A stretch of 64,000 nt of DNA from Cutibacterium sp. (GCF_030525615.1 NZ_JAUNEJ010000001.1:434001-498000), one strand, 5' to 3'; positions 45,679 through 56,774 are shown, counted from the stretch's first letter. Translations and numbers: made by a program. Notes: generated by a model not told the origin, from the sequence alone.

Positions 45679-46860
45679 GTGCATGAGTCTGTTGATGCGT
45701 CCCCTGCCGAGGAATTCGACCTCGTCATGGGCAAGGTTGCCCATGGTGGATACTGCGTGGCGCGTCTGGATGGCAGGGTTGTTTTCGTTCGCGGTGCGTT
45801 GCCAGGAGAAAAGGTTCGGGTTCGGCTGACCGATACTTCTAAGACTTCACACTGGTTCGGCCAAGTCGTCAAGGTTATTTCGGCTGATCCGCACCGCGTC
45901 GATCCGCCGTGCCCAGTCGCGGGAGTCTGCGGTGGCTGCGATTTCCAGCACGTTGACGTCAATTTCCAGCGCGAGCTGAAGCGTCGGGTTATTACCGAAC
46001 AACTCAGTCATGTTGCCGGTATCACGTGGACCGGATCCGTGGAGACCGTTGACGGGTCTTCCGATGGTCTGGGCTGGCGGACCCGTATGCAATATCGCAG
46101 TCTCAATGGGCGTCCGGCGCTGCGACGCCATCGCAGTCATGACTTGGTGGAAGTGCCCGAAGGTGGTTGTCCCATCGCCCATCCGGCGGGCCGATTGGCC
46201 GGTGAGTCTGCCTGTCGTGCTGCCGAACAGGCGATTGTTATGGTGACCAGTTGCCGCACTGAGGATCCAGAGGTGAGCGTCATCGCTGATGGTCAGCTGG
46301 TAGCTGGCGGTGAGACGATGACGGCTCAGGTGGGTGAGCGGCGGTGGAAAGTCGGTGCTGGTGGCTTCTGGCAGGTTCATCCCGGAGCAGCTGAGGCTTT
46401 GGCTGAGGCCGTCGTGAGCGGTCTGGATCCCCACCAAGGAGACGAGGCGTTGGACCTCTACTGCGGGGTCGGTCTCTTCGCAGGTGTGCTCGCTGATCGT
46501 GGTGTTCGCGTCCGTGGCATTGAGGTCTCTCGCCAGGCGGTGACATTGGCACGGCGCAATGTACCTGGCGGACGTTTCACTGCCGGTCGGGTGGAGCGGG
46601 TCTTGCCCCGGATGAAGGCCAAGGCCAATCTTGTCGTGCTGGACCCGCCGCGCAAGGGAGCAGGTAAAGCTGTCGTCCAAGCCGTGGCGCGTACCTCGCC
46701 ACGGGTGATCGCTCACGTCGCGTGTGACCCGGCTGCTCTGGCTCGAGATGTGCACCTGTTTGAAATCAACGGATATGTGCCACGTTCGATTCGCGCTTTT
46801 GACGTCTTTCCGATGACCCATCATGTCGAGGCGGTAGCAGTCCTGGAGCCGAAGATCTGA
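45679..46860 (+). CDS. Class I SAM-dependent RNA methyltransferase (TrmA/RlmD-like, TRAM domain)
   Basis: A 393-residue uracil-5-methyltransferase relative. The N-terminal TRAM domain (GKVAHGGYCVARLDGRVVFV) precedes a Cys cluster CPVAGVCGGCDFQH expected to hold an iron-sulfur centre. The SAM site is LDLYCGVGLFAGVLAD near 255, followed by LDPPRKGAG and the catalytic Cys/Glu region HVACDPAALARD. It should methylate uridine in rRNA or tRNA. GTG 45679 is the likely start, with a weak ribosome-binding site. A DUF6767 gene starts 2 bases past its stop. The same gene neighbours CeoB/CeoC in mycobacteria. Confidence 0.88.
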   Translation: MHESVDASPAEEFDLVMGKVAHGGYCVARLDGRVVFVRGALPGEKVRVRLTDTSKTSHWFGQVVKVISADPHRVDPPCPVAGVCGGCDFQHVDVNFQRELKRRVITEQLSHVAGITWTGSVETVDGSSDGLGWRTRMQYRSLNGRPALRRHRSHDLVEVPEGGCPIAHPAGRLAGESACRAAEQAIVMVTSCRTEDPEVSVIADGQLVAGGETMTAQVGERRWKVGAGGFWQVHPGAAEALAEAVVSGLDPHQGDEALDLYCGVGLFAGVLADRGVRVRGIEVSRQAVTLARRNVPGGRFTAGRVERVLPRMKAKANLVVLDPPRKGAGKAVVQAVARTSPRVIAHVACDPAALARDVHLFEINGYVPRSIRAFDVFPMTHHVEAVAVLEPKI

Positions 46861-46861
46861 G

Positions 46862-47107
46862 ATGGTAGTTCCGAAGTGTCCGTTGCGCCCAGGTGATCCA
46901 TGCAGCCTGTGCCAGCTGTACGTCACTGGACCCCAGGACTGTGGGCTGGTCTACCTCGTGATGGGTGACGATGCTTTGCGTGACGAACTGGTGAAGTCTC
47001 GGAAAGCAGCGCGCGAAAAGGAGAAGCAGGTCAGCTCGACGCGATTGGTCGACACCGTTGACGGTGACGAGTTGGGGCCTGACCCTCGGCTCGAAGGGCT
47101 GGACTGA
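46862..47107 (+). CDS. DUF6767 small cysteine-containing protein
   Basis: An 81-residue protein that opens with CPLRPGDPCSLCQLYVTGPQ, DCG, a three-to-four cysteine pattern, then a Lys/Glu-rich helix. It matches DUF6767, a short actinobacterial family. It begins 2 bases after the methyltransferase stop, so they share a transcript. Function unknown. Confidence 0.75.
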   Translation: MVVPKCPLRPGDPCSLCQLYVTGPQDCGLVYLVMGDDALRDELVKSRKAAREKEKQVSSTRLVDTVDGDELGPDPRLEGLD

Positions 47108-47173
47108 CCTGAACTGGTAAACCTGAGGCGCTCCAGATAAATAAGCTCACCCTAACTTTCGAAATGGCTCTGA

Positions 47174-47205
47174 AACAAGTTATCTTGATGTCAAGATATC
47201 TTGTT
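47174..47205. promoter_or_regulatory. Long operator-like palindrome upstream of acnA
   Basis: TATCTTGA-TG-TCAAGATA at 47181-47198 is a perfect 8+8 dyad. It is flanked symmetrically by AACAAG-like and CTTGT-like arms, so 15 of 16 pairs match over 32 bases. It lies 64-95 bases before the acnA start and has the look of a MarR- or TetR-family operator. The cognate regulator is not in the window. Confidence 0.65.
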
Positions 47206-47268
47206 CTGTCACGGTGGCGGAACTCGACGCGAGATGATGAGGTCGGCATCGACTAGTCAGGAGTCCAC

Positions 47269-49938
<2,670 letters not shown>

Positions 49939-49945
49939 CATATTG

Positions 49946-49981
49946 ATCGGGGGTAGGAACCAGACGGTTGCTACCCCCGAT
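49946..49981 (+). terminator. Terminator after acnA
   Basis: An 11-bp outer stem (ATCGGGGGTAG with CTACCCCCGAT) with an inner AACC/GGTT helix and an AGAC loop, beginning 8 bases after the acnA stop and followed by TTGTCGTCTG. Confidence 0.8.
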
Positions 49982-50051
49982 TGTCGTCTGTCGATGAAGT
50001 GGGGGCATTTGCGTGCTTGAAAGACGCCCGATAAGCGAACGTGAGGCAAAA

Positions 50052-50071
50052 CGGGTCCCGAAGGGGACCCG
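50052..50071 (+). promoter_or_regulatory. Hairpin in the dxs leader
   Basis: CGGGTCCC pairs with GGGACCCG around a GAAG loop, 32 bases before the dxs start. It could be a leader structure or an operator; nothing more specific is visible. Confidence 0.4.
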
Positions 50072-50103
50072 GTGGCCTGGTGACAGGTCATAAGATGGCA
50101 CGT

Positions 50104-51972
50104 ATGGCTCTTCTCGACGACATTGGCTGCCCCGAAGACGTGAAGAAACTCACTACTCAGCAGGTCGAGAGACTCGCCGACGAGATTCGTAGCTTTCTCA
50201 TCGACAAAGTGTCGCGTACGGGCGGTCATCTCGGCCCGAACCTTGGTGTTGTTGAACTGACGATCGCTCTTCACCGGGTTTTCGATTCACCCCACGACCC
50301 GATCATCTTTGACACTGGTCACCAGAGTTACGTTCACAAGATCCTGACGGGACGTGCTGCCGGGTTTGAGACGCTGCGTCAGGGTGGCGGATTGTCTGGA
50401 TACCCGAGCCGGTCCGAATCACCCCATGACTGGGTTGAGAACTCCCATGCCTCCACCTCATTGTCCTGGGCTGAGGGTATGGCGAAGGGATTCTTTTCAC
50501 GCGGCGAGAAACGCACTGTCGTTGCCGTCATTGGCGATGGTGCTCTTACCGGCGGCATGGCCTGGGAGGCCCTCGACTCGATTGCAGATCAGCAGAACCT
50601 GCGTCTGGTCATCGTCGTCAATGACAATGGCCGCTCGTACACCCCGACGGTGGGAGGGCTGGCCAACCAGCTTGCCATCATTCGCACTGATCCTCACTAC
50701 GAGGAAGCCCTCGAGCGTATGAAGCGGCACGTTACCGAGAAGCCGTTGGGTAAGCAGGTCTTCGGTCTTATGCACGCGGCGAAGGCCGGCGTCAAGGATG
50801 CTCTTATCGGTAACGGGATCTTTTCGGATCTGGGAATCAAGTATCTTGGCCCCGTCGACGGCCATAATGTCGCGTCGGTCGAACGTGCCCTTGAGCTGGC
50901 CAAGCGCTACGAGCATCCCGTCATCGTCCATGTCATGACGACGAAGGGCAAGGGATTCGCTGCCGCCGAAGCCAATGAGGAGGATCACTTCCACGCCGTC
51001 GGTCAGATTGATCCCAAGACCGGCAAATCCCTCAAGACTTCTGGGGGTGCCTCGTGGACCCAGGCCTTTGCCGGTGCCATGGTCGAGCTGGGGGAGAGGC
51101 GTCCCGATGTCGTCGGGGTGACAGCCGCCATGCTTCACCCGGTCGGCTTAGCTCCCTTTGCTGCCCGCCACCCGGAGCGGGTTCTCGACGTCGGTATCGC
51201 TGAGCAGCACGCCGTGACCGTGGCAGCTGGTATGGCTGCTGCCGGTCTTCATCCGGTCGTCGCCTTGTACTCGACCTTCCTCAACCGAGCTTTCGACCAG
51301 CTCCTGATGGATGTTGGTCTGCACCATGCGGGCGTGACGATCGCGCTTGATCGGGCGGGAATCACCGGAACGGACGGGGCCTCGCACAACGGGATGTGGG
51401 ACATGGCGATCTGTGGGATCGTGCCTGGTCTCATGCTTTCGGCGCCCCGGGACCGGCAACATCTGCTCTCGGTCCTTGACGAAGCCGTTGATATTGACGA
51501 TCGTCCCACCGTCATCCGCTATTCGAAGGATCCAATGCCTGATGACATCCCAGTGGTCTCTTCCCACGACGGACTGGATGTCCTGTGCGACGGTCCGCAG
51601 GACGGTATCCTCCTGGTCGCCCACGGTCAGTTGTGTACGGATGCTGTGAAGGCGGTAAGCGACCTTGACTTCCCGGTGCGAGTGGTAAGCCCTCGCTGGT
51701 CCCTGCCAATCTGTGAAGGTCTCCTTGACGAGGCCTCTCGGGCCCGAGCGATCGTCAGTGTGGAGGACGGGCTGGCCATCTCCGGGCTCGGGTCCCATCT
51801 GGCCCACGCCTTGTCCGAGCGTGGTATCTGGCACCCCATGCGTCATCTTGGGATACCGCAGCGCTATCTCGATCATGACTCGCGGTCGGCGATCATGGCC
51901 GAGCTGGGTCTGAATGCTGAAGGGATAGCTGAGGCGGTCGCTCAGATGGCCTCCGCACTCGACGCTCAGTGA
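50104..51972 (+). CDS. dxs: 1-deoxy-D-xylulose-5-phosphate synthase
   Basis: A 622-residue thiamine-diphosphate enzyme that joins pyruvate and glyceraldehyde 3-phosphate, the first step of the MEP isoprenoid pathway. The TPP motif is GDGALTGGMAWEALDS near residue 150 with VIVVNDN; the early DTGHQSYVHKILTGR and the later DVGIAEQHAVTVAAGMA are typical. I favour ATG 50104 (ALLDDIGCPEDVKKL), which aligns with family N-termini; ATG 50095 would add three residues. The long frame from 50041 would pass through the hairpin and is unlikely. Convergent with rnd, 16 bases apart. Confidence 0.94.
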   Translation: MALLDDIGCPEDVKKLTTQQVERLADEIRSFLIDKVSRTGGHLGPNLGVVELTIALHRVFDSPHDPIIFDTGHQSYVHKILTGRAAGFETLRQGGGLSGYPSRSESPHDWVENSHASTSLSWAEGMAKGFFSRGEKRTVVAVIGDGALTGGMAWEALDSIADQQNLRLVIVVNDNGRSYTPTVGGLANQLAIIRTDPHYEEALERMKRHVTEKPLGKQVFGLMHAAKAGVKDALIGNGIFSDLGIKYLGPVDGHNVASVERALELAKRYEHPVIVHVMTTKGKGFAAAEANEEDHFHAVGQIDPKTGKSLKTSGGASWTQAFAGAMVELGERRPDVVGVTAAMLHPVGLAPFAARHPERVLDVGIAEQHAVTVAAGMAAAGLHPVVALYSTFLNRAFDQLLMDVGLHHAGVTIALDRAGITGTDGASHNGMWDMAICGIVPGLMLSAPRDRQHLLSVLDEAVDIDDRPTVIRYSKDPMPDDIPVVSSHDGLDVLCDGPQDGILLVAHGQLCTDAVKAVSDLDFPVRVVSPRWSLPICEGLLDEASRARAIVSVEDGLAISGLGSHLAHALSERGIWHPMRHLGIPQRYLDHDSRSAIMAELGLNAEGIAEAVAQMASALDAQ

Positions 51973-51988
51973 GTCGATTCGTCACGGC

Positions 51989-53221
51989 CTAGAGCATGAC
52001 CTCGCTGAGCAAGCTCGCGAGGATCTCTCGCTGCCAGGGGCGCGCCCCACAATCTGCCAAGAAGGTGTCTACCCCGGCGGTGGAAAGGTCGCGCGGCGGC
52101 TGCCACGCAAACTGTCGCAACCACGCCGGGCTGCAGAGGATTTCGGGTGGGACGTCATAGTCAGTGGCCACCTGGTTGACAGCTGGCCTCAGGACCGCCC
52201 ACCGGGCAGCCTGCTGAGGGTGATGGCGCTCCCACGATCGCGGATGGGGTATCGCTGCGGAGTGTTTTCGAAGTGGCGGGTATTTCTTGGGTGAAACGCC
52301 TCGGGCGTGGTTGATGGCGTCGACCCAGGTCTGGCGATGCTTCTTGGCCTGCCCGCGATGAAATCCCTTGATGGACAAGATTCTCTTGGCGCTGACGTTG
52401 ACGGTGCGGTCGCAGTATTGTGCCGCTGCGACGATGGCTTCGTCACGGAGGATTTTGCCCGGTGCGCGATCGAGGTCGTGGGCCACGTTTTCGCGGGCCA
52501 GCCACAGATCGTGTGCGAGTTGTAACCCGGCTCTGCTGCGAATGTCACCAATGTGATGGATCGTTCGCCATCGGGAAGGATCAACACCCGGTGGTTCGCT
52601 GGGTAATTCAGCGGCCATATCGACGAGATGGGCGAATTCCTGCCGAGCCCACTCGTCCTTTCCAGTGTCATGGAGATCGGCGATGATCTTTTCCCGTACG
52701 TCATTGAGCAGCTCGACGTCCAATGCGGCGTAGATGAGCCAGTCACGGGGGAGTGGACGTCGTGACCAATCCGAGGCGGAATGCTCCTTGAGAAGAGTCA
52801 CTTTGCAGTAATGCTCGACCATCGGCCCCAGGCCAACTCGAGGAAGGTTGAGAAGACGTCCAGCCAACTCGGTGTCGAACAAGTCGTCAGGACGAAGACC
52901 GTCCATCGCCAGACATGGCATATCTTGAGTGGCGGCATGAAGAATCCACTGTGTCCCGGCAAGAGTGTCGGCCAGCGGCCGCAAACCGTCCTTCTCACCT
53001 AAAGCGAGAGGATCGATCAGATGAGTACCTGATCCCTCACGACGCAGTTGGATGAGGTAGGCGCGTGGAATGTAACGGAAGCCGTGGGCTCGCTCAGTGT
53101 CGATGGCTACCGGGCCGTGGCCATTCTGGAGTGCCTGACAGGTGAGCCGGAGAGCTTCGGGAGAAGCAACGACCGGCGGTACCGCCTCTCGAGGCTGTGC
53201 AAGAACGGGGAAATCACTCAC
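51989..53221 (-). CDS. rnd: Ribonuclease D (HRDC domain)
   Basis: A 410-residue 3'-5' exoribonuclease for tRNA and stable-RNA 3' ends. The DEDDy catalytic residues are in VAIDTERAHGFRY near residue 40, LHAATQDMPCL near 92 and LIYAALDVELL near 160. The HRDC domain covers about 215-290 and a second helical domain ends the protein. GTG 53221 overlaps the DUF3000 stop by 4 bases (GTGA), setting the start; the longer frame would overlap by 67 bases. DUF3000-rnd is a conserved actinobacterial pair. Confidence 0.92.
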   Translation of the reverse strand: MSDFPVLAQPREAVPPVVASPEALRLTCQALQNGHGPVAIDTERAHGFRYIPRAYLIQLRREGSGTHLIDPLALGEKDGLRPLADTLAGTQWILHAATQDMPCLAMDGLRPDDLFDTELAGRLLNLPRVGLGPMVEHYCKVTLLKEHSASDWSRRPLPRDWLIYAALDVELLNDVREKIIADLHDTGKDEWARQEFAHLVDMAAELPSEPPGVDPSRWRTIHHIGDIRSRAGLQLAHDLWLARENVAHDLDRAPGKILRDEAIVAAAQYCDRTVNVSAKRILSIKGFHRGQAKKHRQTWVDAINHARGVSPKKYPPLRKHSAAIPHPRSWERHHPQQAARWAVLRPAVNQVATDYDVPPEILCSPAWLRQFAWQPPRDLSTAGVDTFLADCGARPWQREILASLLSEVML

Positions 53222-53787
53222 CCGAGGTTCGCCCGCCGTGGTGGGAGCGGGGCGATCTCGTCGGGAATCGGGGAGATTCCGCATGAGAACAGGCAGAGGT
53301 CACTCCACGATTCCAAGTGTGAATCAATGTCCTCGGCACTCGAGAGGTTGGGTGTCCACGAGGCTCGCACCTCAATGTGATTCGACTCGGGGTCGGCTCC
53401 CAGCTGGCCAAATGGTCGGCTGACAACTGACGTGACGGTGCCAGCCTCAGCATGGTAACTCGCGTGGTGGGTGTTGAGGGAGTCGATCAGCCAAGACCAC
53501 GCGACATTACCGACGAGCGGGTCAGAAGCCATCGATGGATCAACCTCGGCACGGACCATGGCGACGAATCTGCTCGTTCCCTGCCACGCCTCCGAACCGG
53601 CGGGATTGTGAAGCAGGATGAGACGCCCGCTGCCAAGATCGTCACCGTTGACGACGACGGATCCTTCGATCGCCACCGAGAATGGCGAGATACGGGTAGG
53701 AGCGGGTATTTCGCGAACCTCAAGCATGCTCGACCACGAGTACGTGACGATTCGGGAACGCAGCTCCTCGCAATCCACCGGATACAT
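53218..53787 (-). CDS. DUF3000 family protein
   Basis: A 189-residue protein matching DUF3000: ISPFSVAIEGSVVVNGDDLG, RLILLHNPAGSEAWQG, FVAMVRAEVDPSMASDPLVG and NHIEVRASWTPN in order. ATG 53787 has a GAAGGGG site 11 bases upstream; the GTG at 53799 has no room for one. It is translationally coupled to ribonuclease D. Function unknown; the pairing suggests RNA metabolism. Confidence 0.86.
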   Translation of the reverse strand: MYPVDCEELRSRIVTYSWSSMLEVREIPAPTRISPFSVAIEGSVVVNGDDLGSGRLILLHNPAGSEAWQGTSRFVAMVRAEVDPSMASDPLVGNVAWSWLIDSLNTHHASYHAEAGTVTSVVSRPFGQLGADPESNHIEVRASWTPNLSSAEDIDSHLESWSDLCLFSCGISPIPDEIAPLPPRRANLG

Positions 53788-53904
53788 CTGCCGAATCACC
53801 CCTTCAGGTTATGGGGATTGGCATATTTGGTGCTCTTTCGACGCGCCGCACACGGTGGATATCTGCGTTCCGTAGGGTTCAGGTTGAGGGTTTGGGGGCC
53901 TCAT

Positions 53905-54050
53905 CGCAAACGAGGGTGTATGTGGGGAACACGACGATCCGGGAACTTGCCCACGTACCGTTGGCATGGTGCCCGACAATCGTGCACGTCCGGTTACATC
54001 GCTACCGTTGCACCTGGTGCGGGCATGTTTGGCGACGCGGCTCACCTTGA
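53905..54050 (+). pseudogene. ISL3-family transposase N-terminal fragment
   Basis: A short frame reads TTIRELAHVPLAWCPTIVHV, RLHRYRCTWCGHVWRR, which closely resembles the zinc-finger N-terminus of ISL3-type transposases (LAHVPFGWRPT ... RYRC.CGHVWRQ). It is cut off right after this motif at 54050, fifteen bases from the end of the ABC permease gene. The catalytic domain is gone. It marks the left border of the peptide/ABC island. Confidence 0.7.
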
Positions 54051-54064
54051 TTTGATCTTACTTG

Positions 54065-54781
54065 TCAGCGGCGTATCCGCCAAAGGGCAGCAGCCGCCGC
54101 CACCACCGTCCAAACACCGGCGTAAGCCAACCCGAGACAACTGCTGGTTCCTAAAGACCCAAATGCGAAACGAACGCCCCCCACGACATAGGTAACAGGG
54201 TTAACGAACGAGACAGTTCGTGCCCATTGTGGCAGTGTCTCGATTGGGTAGAAAATGCCCGAGAATGTGAGGATGATACCCACGGTAAACGAGACCCCGA
54301 CGTAAGCTCCCCGTAGAGCACTGTATTTCGCGGCCAGTGCTCCAGCCGAGATCACGGACAGGGTCAGAAGCAGAAGTGCTACCCAAAACACTGGACCGGG
54401 GGTGAAGGTGGCACCGGTCAAAGGTAGCAATACAATTGCGATGAAAAGGCTCTGAACGGTAGCGATGCCGCCTTGCGTAACGGCTTGAACAAGGCTGTAT
54501 CCATGCAAGCCTCCCGGAGAAAGCTCCATCAACTCACGCTTGCCGTCAGTCAGGTCCATGCGGGATTCGTAGGCGGCGCCAAGAACAGTATTTGTGATGA
54601 CATTGGAGAGCATTACGGAGGCAACCATGAATTCAGGCAGCACGTGAGCCCTATTAATCGTCTGAGCGAAAATGAGTAGCATCACGCCGCTCAGCAACGG
54701 TCGTAGGAACATAGCGATGGTATCCCCGGGGTTGCGTAGAAGCACGCGGGAATAGCGGTAAAAGAAGGCGGAGAGCATCAT
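54065..54781 (-). CDS. ABC-2 type permease subunit
   Basis: A 238-residue membrane protein with about six hydrophobic segments and the ABC-2 layout (RNPGDTIAMFLRPLLSGVML near the start; GAAYESRMDLTDGKRELMEL cytosolic loop; FSGIFYPIETLPQWARTVSF before the last helices). It forms an exporter with the ATPase and permease upstream. ATG 54781 overlaps the preceding stop by 4 bases (ATGA); the 37 extra codons of a longer frame are not supported. It is the last gene of the cassette and ends against a transposase fragment. Confidence 0.88.
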   Translation of the reverse strand: MMLSAFFYRYSRVLLRNPGDTIAMFLRPLLSGVMLLIFAQTINRAHVLPEFMVASVMLSNVITNTVLGAAYESRMDLTDGKRELMELSPGGLHGYSLVQAVTQGGIATVQSLFIAIVLLPLTGATFTPGPVFWVALLLLTLSVISAGALAAKYSALRGAYVGVSFTVGIILTFSGIFYPIETLPQWARTVSFVNPVTYVVGGVRFAFGSLGTSSCLGLAYAGVWTVVAAAAALWRIRR

Positions 54782-55518
54782 CGAGAACCAATCAGACCAG
54801 TCACGCGGTAACGGGCCACTGACGTACGCACCCAAAACGCCCCAATTCCAGCGTAGACTCCGGCGAGTCCGAACGCTGCTAATATATGCCACGAGGCTCC
54901 GCCCCGTAGGAACTCATTGAGGTGCGAAGTAGGGAAAACCAGCGATAGAGCACCAGCGACAGCACCTAAGGCCATGATTGGATATAGCACTCCGGATAAA
55001 ATCATCAGCAGGTCTAGTCCGGTATTGACGACATGAAGTACACGACCCCAGCGGATCTCGCACCCCAGGATGAACGCGATGGATCCCAACGAAACTGGAA
55101 CACTAGCTGCCAAAGTTATCAGAACTAGAATCGCCTGGACGGGAAAGCCAAGGATATAGGCGATGAGGATCGTGCTTAAACACGTAGACATGATGTAGAG
55201 CGCATTGAGGCCCGCCGTGAAGCCGACCATCCATCCAATCAGGCCTCCGTCAACGAGGAGAATCATGTTGAGGCGACCCGTGTTGATGACCGTCTGGGTC
55301 CAGATAAGAGCTTGCAAGGCGCAAGATGACATGAATCCCCACGCAAGATTGGTATAGAGGAACCATTCTGTGTTTTCCCGCGACAGAAAGGCGCTCCCCA
55401 TAAGCATGAACGGTAGGATCTGTGCCATCGGAATGAGTAGCAGGAGACGTACTTTGGCACTAGGCTGCCTCAGTAATTGTCGCACCCCATAGATGAAGTG
55501 GATGAATAGATTCATCAT
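54778..55518 (-). CDS. ABC-2 type permease subunit
   Basis: A 246-residue membrane protein with about six hydrophobic segments (for example WFLYTNLAWGFMSSCALQAL and DLLMILSGVLYPIMALGAVA). It is distantly similar in plan to the following permease, giving a heteromeric channel. Start ATG 55518 overlaps the ATPase stop by 4 bases (ATGA). No peptidase domain is present, so any leader removal needs another protein. Base composition is lower in G+C than the flanking core genes. Confidence 0.86.
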   Translation of the reverse strand: MMNLFIHFIYGVRQLLRQPSAKVRLLLLIPMAQILPFMLMGSAFLSRENTEWFLYTNLAWGFMSSCALQALIWTQTVINTGRLNMILLVDGGLIGWMVGFTAGLNALYIMSTCLSTILIAYILGFPVQAILVLITLAASVPVSLGSIAFILGCEIRWGRVLHVVNTGLDLLMILSGVLYPIMALGAVAGALSLVFPTSHLNEFLRGGASWHILAAFGLAGVYAGIGAFWVRTSVARYRVTGLIGSR

Positions 55519-56426
55519 TGACCCTCTGCTAGGAGAACAAAAGCATCGCTTAGGCTGGCGCCTGTCCGCTGATAATCGACACCAAGACGATCTATGACCG
55601 ATGGGTCGACAAATCCGTAAACGCTAACTAGAAACTGACCGTTTGAACGCCGCAGGGCAGTTCTTCGTAACTCTAGAGCTTCGAGTTTACGGCGCAGTTC
55701 AACTGCCTCTCTTTCGGTTTCAACAGAGATTGTATACACGCGCTCGCCGGCAATTTCCTTCATACGTTCAGGTGTCGCGTCCGAAACTATCTTGCTGCTA
55801 TTCATGAAAAGGACTCGGTCACATAAGTCTTCAACCTCGCTCATCAGATGAGAGCAGAGAATCATCGTAATCCCCGTAGCCTGTAGCTTTAGCAATGCGT
55901 CATAGACCCGTTGAGATGCGGAAGGATCAAGCCCGCTCGTTGGCTCATCTAGTAAAAGCAGCTGCGGCTTTCCTGCGATTGCGCGCGCGATGTTAACACG
56001 CTGCTTGAGTCCAGTTGAAAGGGTAGCAACGCGGTCATTTCTGCGATCTACCAAGGCACATGCTTCCAAGGCCTCTTCAATGACATGAGCTCGCTCGCGC
56101 TTTGGTACATGATACAACCTGGCCATGTAATTGAGGTTCTCCGCGACGGTCAACGTTCCGTACAGTTGAGAAGCATCGGTGACCAGACCAATATCACGCC
56201 TCCGATCTCTTAAAGGAGATTCTTCGTCTAAAACACGGAGTCTACCTATGCTGGTCGGCTTCAATAGTCCAGCGATAATCTTCACCAGAGTTGTCTTGCC
56301 AGCACCATTTGGGCCAATGATACCGGTAAAACAATCTCTTCGCAGGTCAAGAGCGTCAATCTGAACCGCGGTTCGATCTCCGAAGTTCTTCACGAGGTTC
56401 CGGATGCTGACAGTTATTTCGGACAT
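55515..56426 (-). CDS. ABC transporter ATP-binding protein
   Basis: A 303-residue ATPase of the drug/antibiotic-export type. Walker A is GPNGAGKTTLVK near residue 38, the signature is LSTGLKQRVNIARA, Walker B is LLLLDEPTSGLDP and the H-loop is CSHLMSEVEDLCD. A C-terminal domain of about 85 residues follows, as in DrrA-like proteins. AGGAGA lies 7 bases before ATG 56426. It starts the three-gene exporter and sits 61 bases downstream of the small peptide gene, separated by a hairpin with a T-run. It probably exports, or gives immunity to, that peptide (inference). Confidence 0.92.
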   Translation of the reverse strand: MSEITVSIRNLVKNFGDRTAVQIDALDLRRDCFTGIIGPNGAGKTTLVKIIAGLLKPTSIGRLRVLDEESPLRDRRRDIGLVTDASQLYGTLTVAENLNYMARLYHVPKRERAHVIEEALEACALVDRRNDRVATLSTGLKQRVNIARAIAGKPQLLLLDEPTSGLDPSASQRVYDALLKLQATGITMILCSHLMSEVEDLCDRVLFMNSSKIVSDATPERMKEIAGERVYTISVETEREAVELRRKLEALELRRTALRRSNGQFLVSVYGFVDPSVIDRLGVDYQRTGASLSDAFVLLAEGQ

Positions 56427-56441
56427 ACATGTCTCCTGGAG

Positions 56442-56480
56442 ACGGGAAAAGCGGAGGGGTGCTAAGGGTCAGCACCCCTC
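56442..56480 (-). terminator. Terminator/attenuator between the peptide gene and the ABC genes
   Basis: On the minus strand GAGGGGTGCT pairs with AGCACCCCTC (10 bp perfect at 56454-56480, 7-base loop), followed by TTTT. It sits 8 bases after the peptide stop. A partial terminator here would give more precursor mRNA than transporter mRNA. Confidence 0.75.
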
Positions 56481-56487
56481 GCTGTAA

Positions 56488-56670
56488 TCACTTAGGTGTA
56501 GGCTGAGCCAAACTACAGTGGCAGGTGCCCATGAAGACCTTAAGATCCTCGGCGCTCATGTTCAGATGGCTCACTTCTGGATCCCGGTCATCAAGATCGA
56601 CCTGGTTTTCCTGGAGTTTCTTCTGTAGCTCCTCAAGAAGCTCGTTCTCAAATTGCGTATCAGTGGACAT
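56488..56670 (-). CDS. Small leader-like peptide, candidate bacteriocin/RiPP precursor
   Basis: A 60-residue peptide. Residues 1-46 are acidic and helix-prone (ENELLEELQKKLQENQVDL, then NMSAEDLKVFMG), like leader peptides. The last 12 residues (TCHCSLAQPTPK) hold the only two cysteines, spaced C-x-C, and look like a short core. ATG 56670 follows GAGGTG with good spacing. An attenuator and a three-gene ABC exporter follow. No cyclase, dehydratase, radical-SAM protein or peptidase is encoded nearby, so processing would depend on another locus or be absent. I know no named family for it; a secreted signal or an unrelated small protein are alternatives. Confidence 0.65.
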   Translation of the reverse strand: MSTDTQFENELLEELQKKLQENQVDLDDRDPEVSHLNMSAEDLKVFMGTCHCSLAQPTPK

Positions 56671-56714
56671 TCTGTTCACCTCGTTTCCATGAAATGAAGG
56701 TATTTGACGCTAGG

Positions 56715-56774
56715 TGTTGCGGTTCATGGGGTTGTTGACGCTGTTGGGGTGATGGGTTGACGCTGTTGGGGTGA
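56715..56774. repeat. IS-end-like sequence with a 19-bp tandem duplication
   Basis: GTTGACGCTGTTGGGGTGA occurs twice, at 56734-56752 and 56756-56774. Bases 56715-56752 also match 1622-1659 (34 of 38). It lies between the peptide gene and the decayed transposase and is probably the end of that element. It falls where the promoter of the peptide gene would be expected. Confidence 0.55.

Noticed and set aside
45847..46926. 359-codon minus-strand frame
   Set aside because: Antisense to the RNA methyltransferase, which carries complete motifs.
54065..56670. Streptolysin S-like (SagG/H/I) cluster
   Set aside because: The three-gene exporter is similar in plan, but the permeases are much shorter, and no SagB/C/D enzymes or Cys/Ser/Thr-rich core are present.
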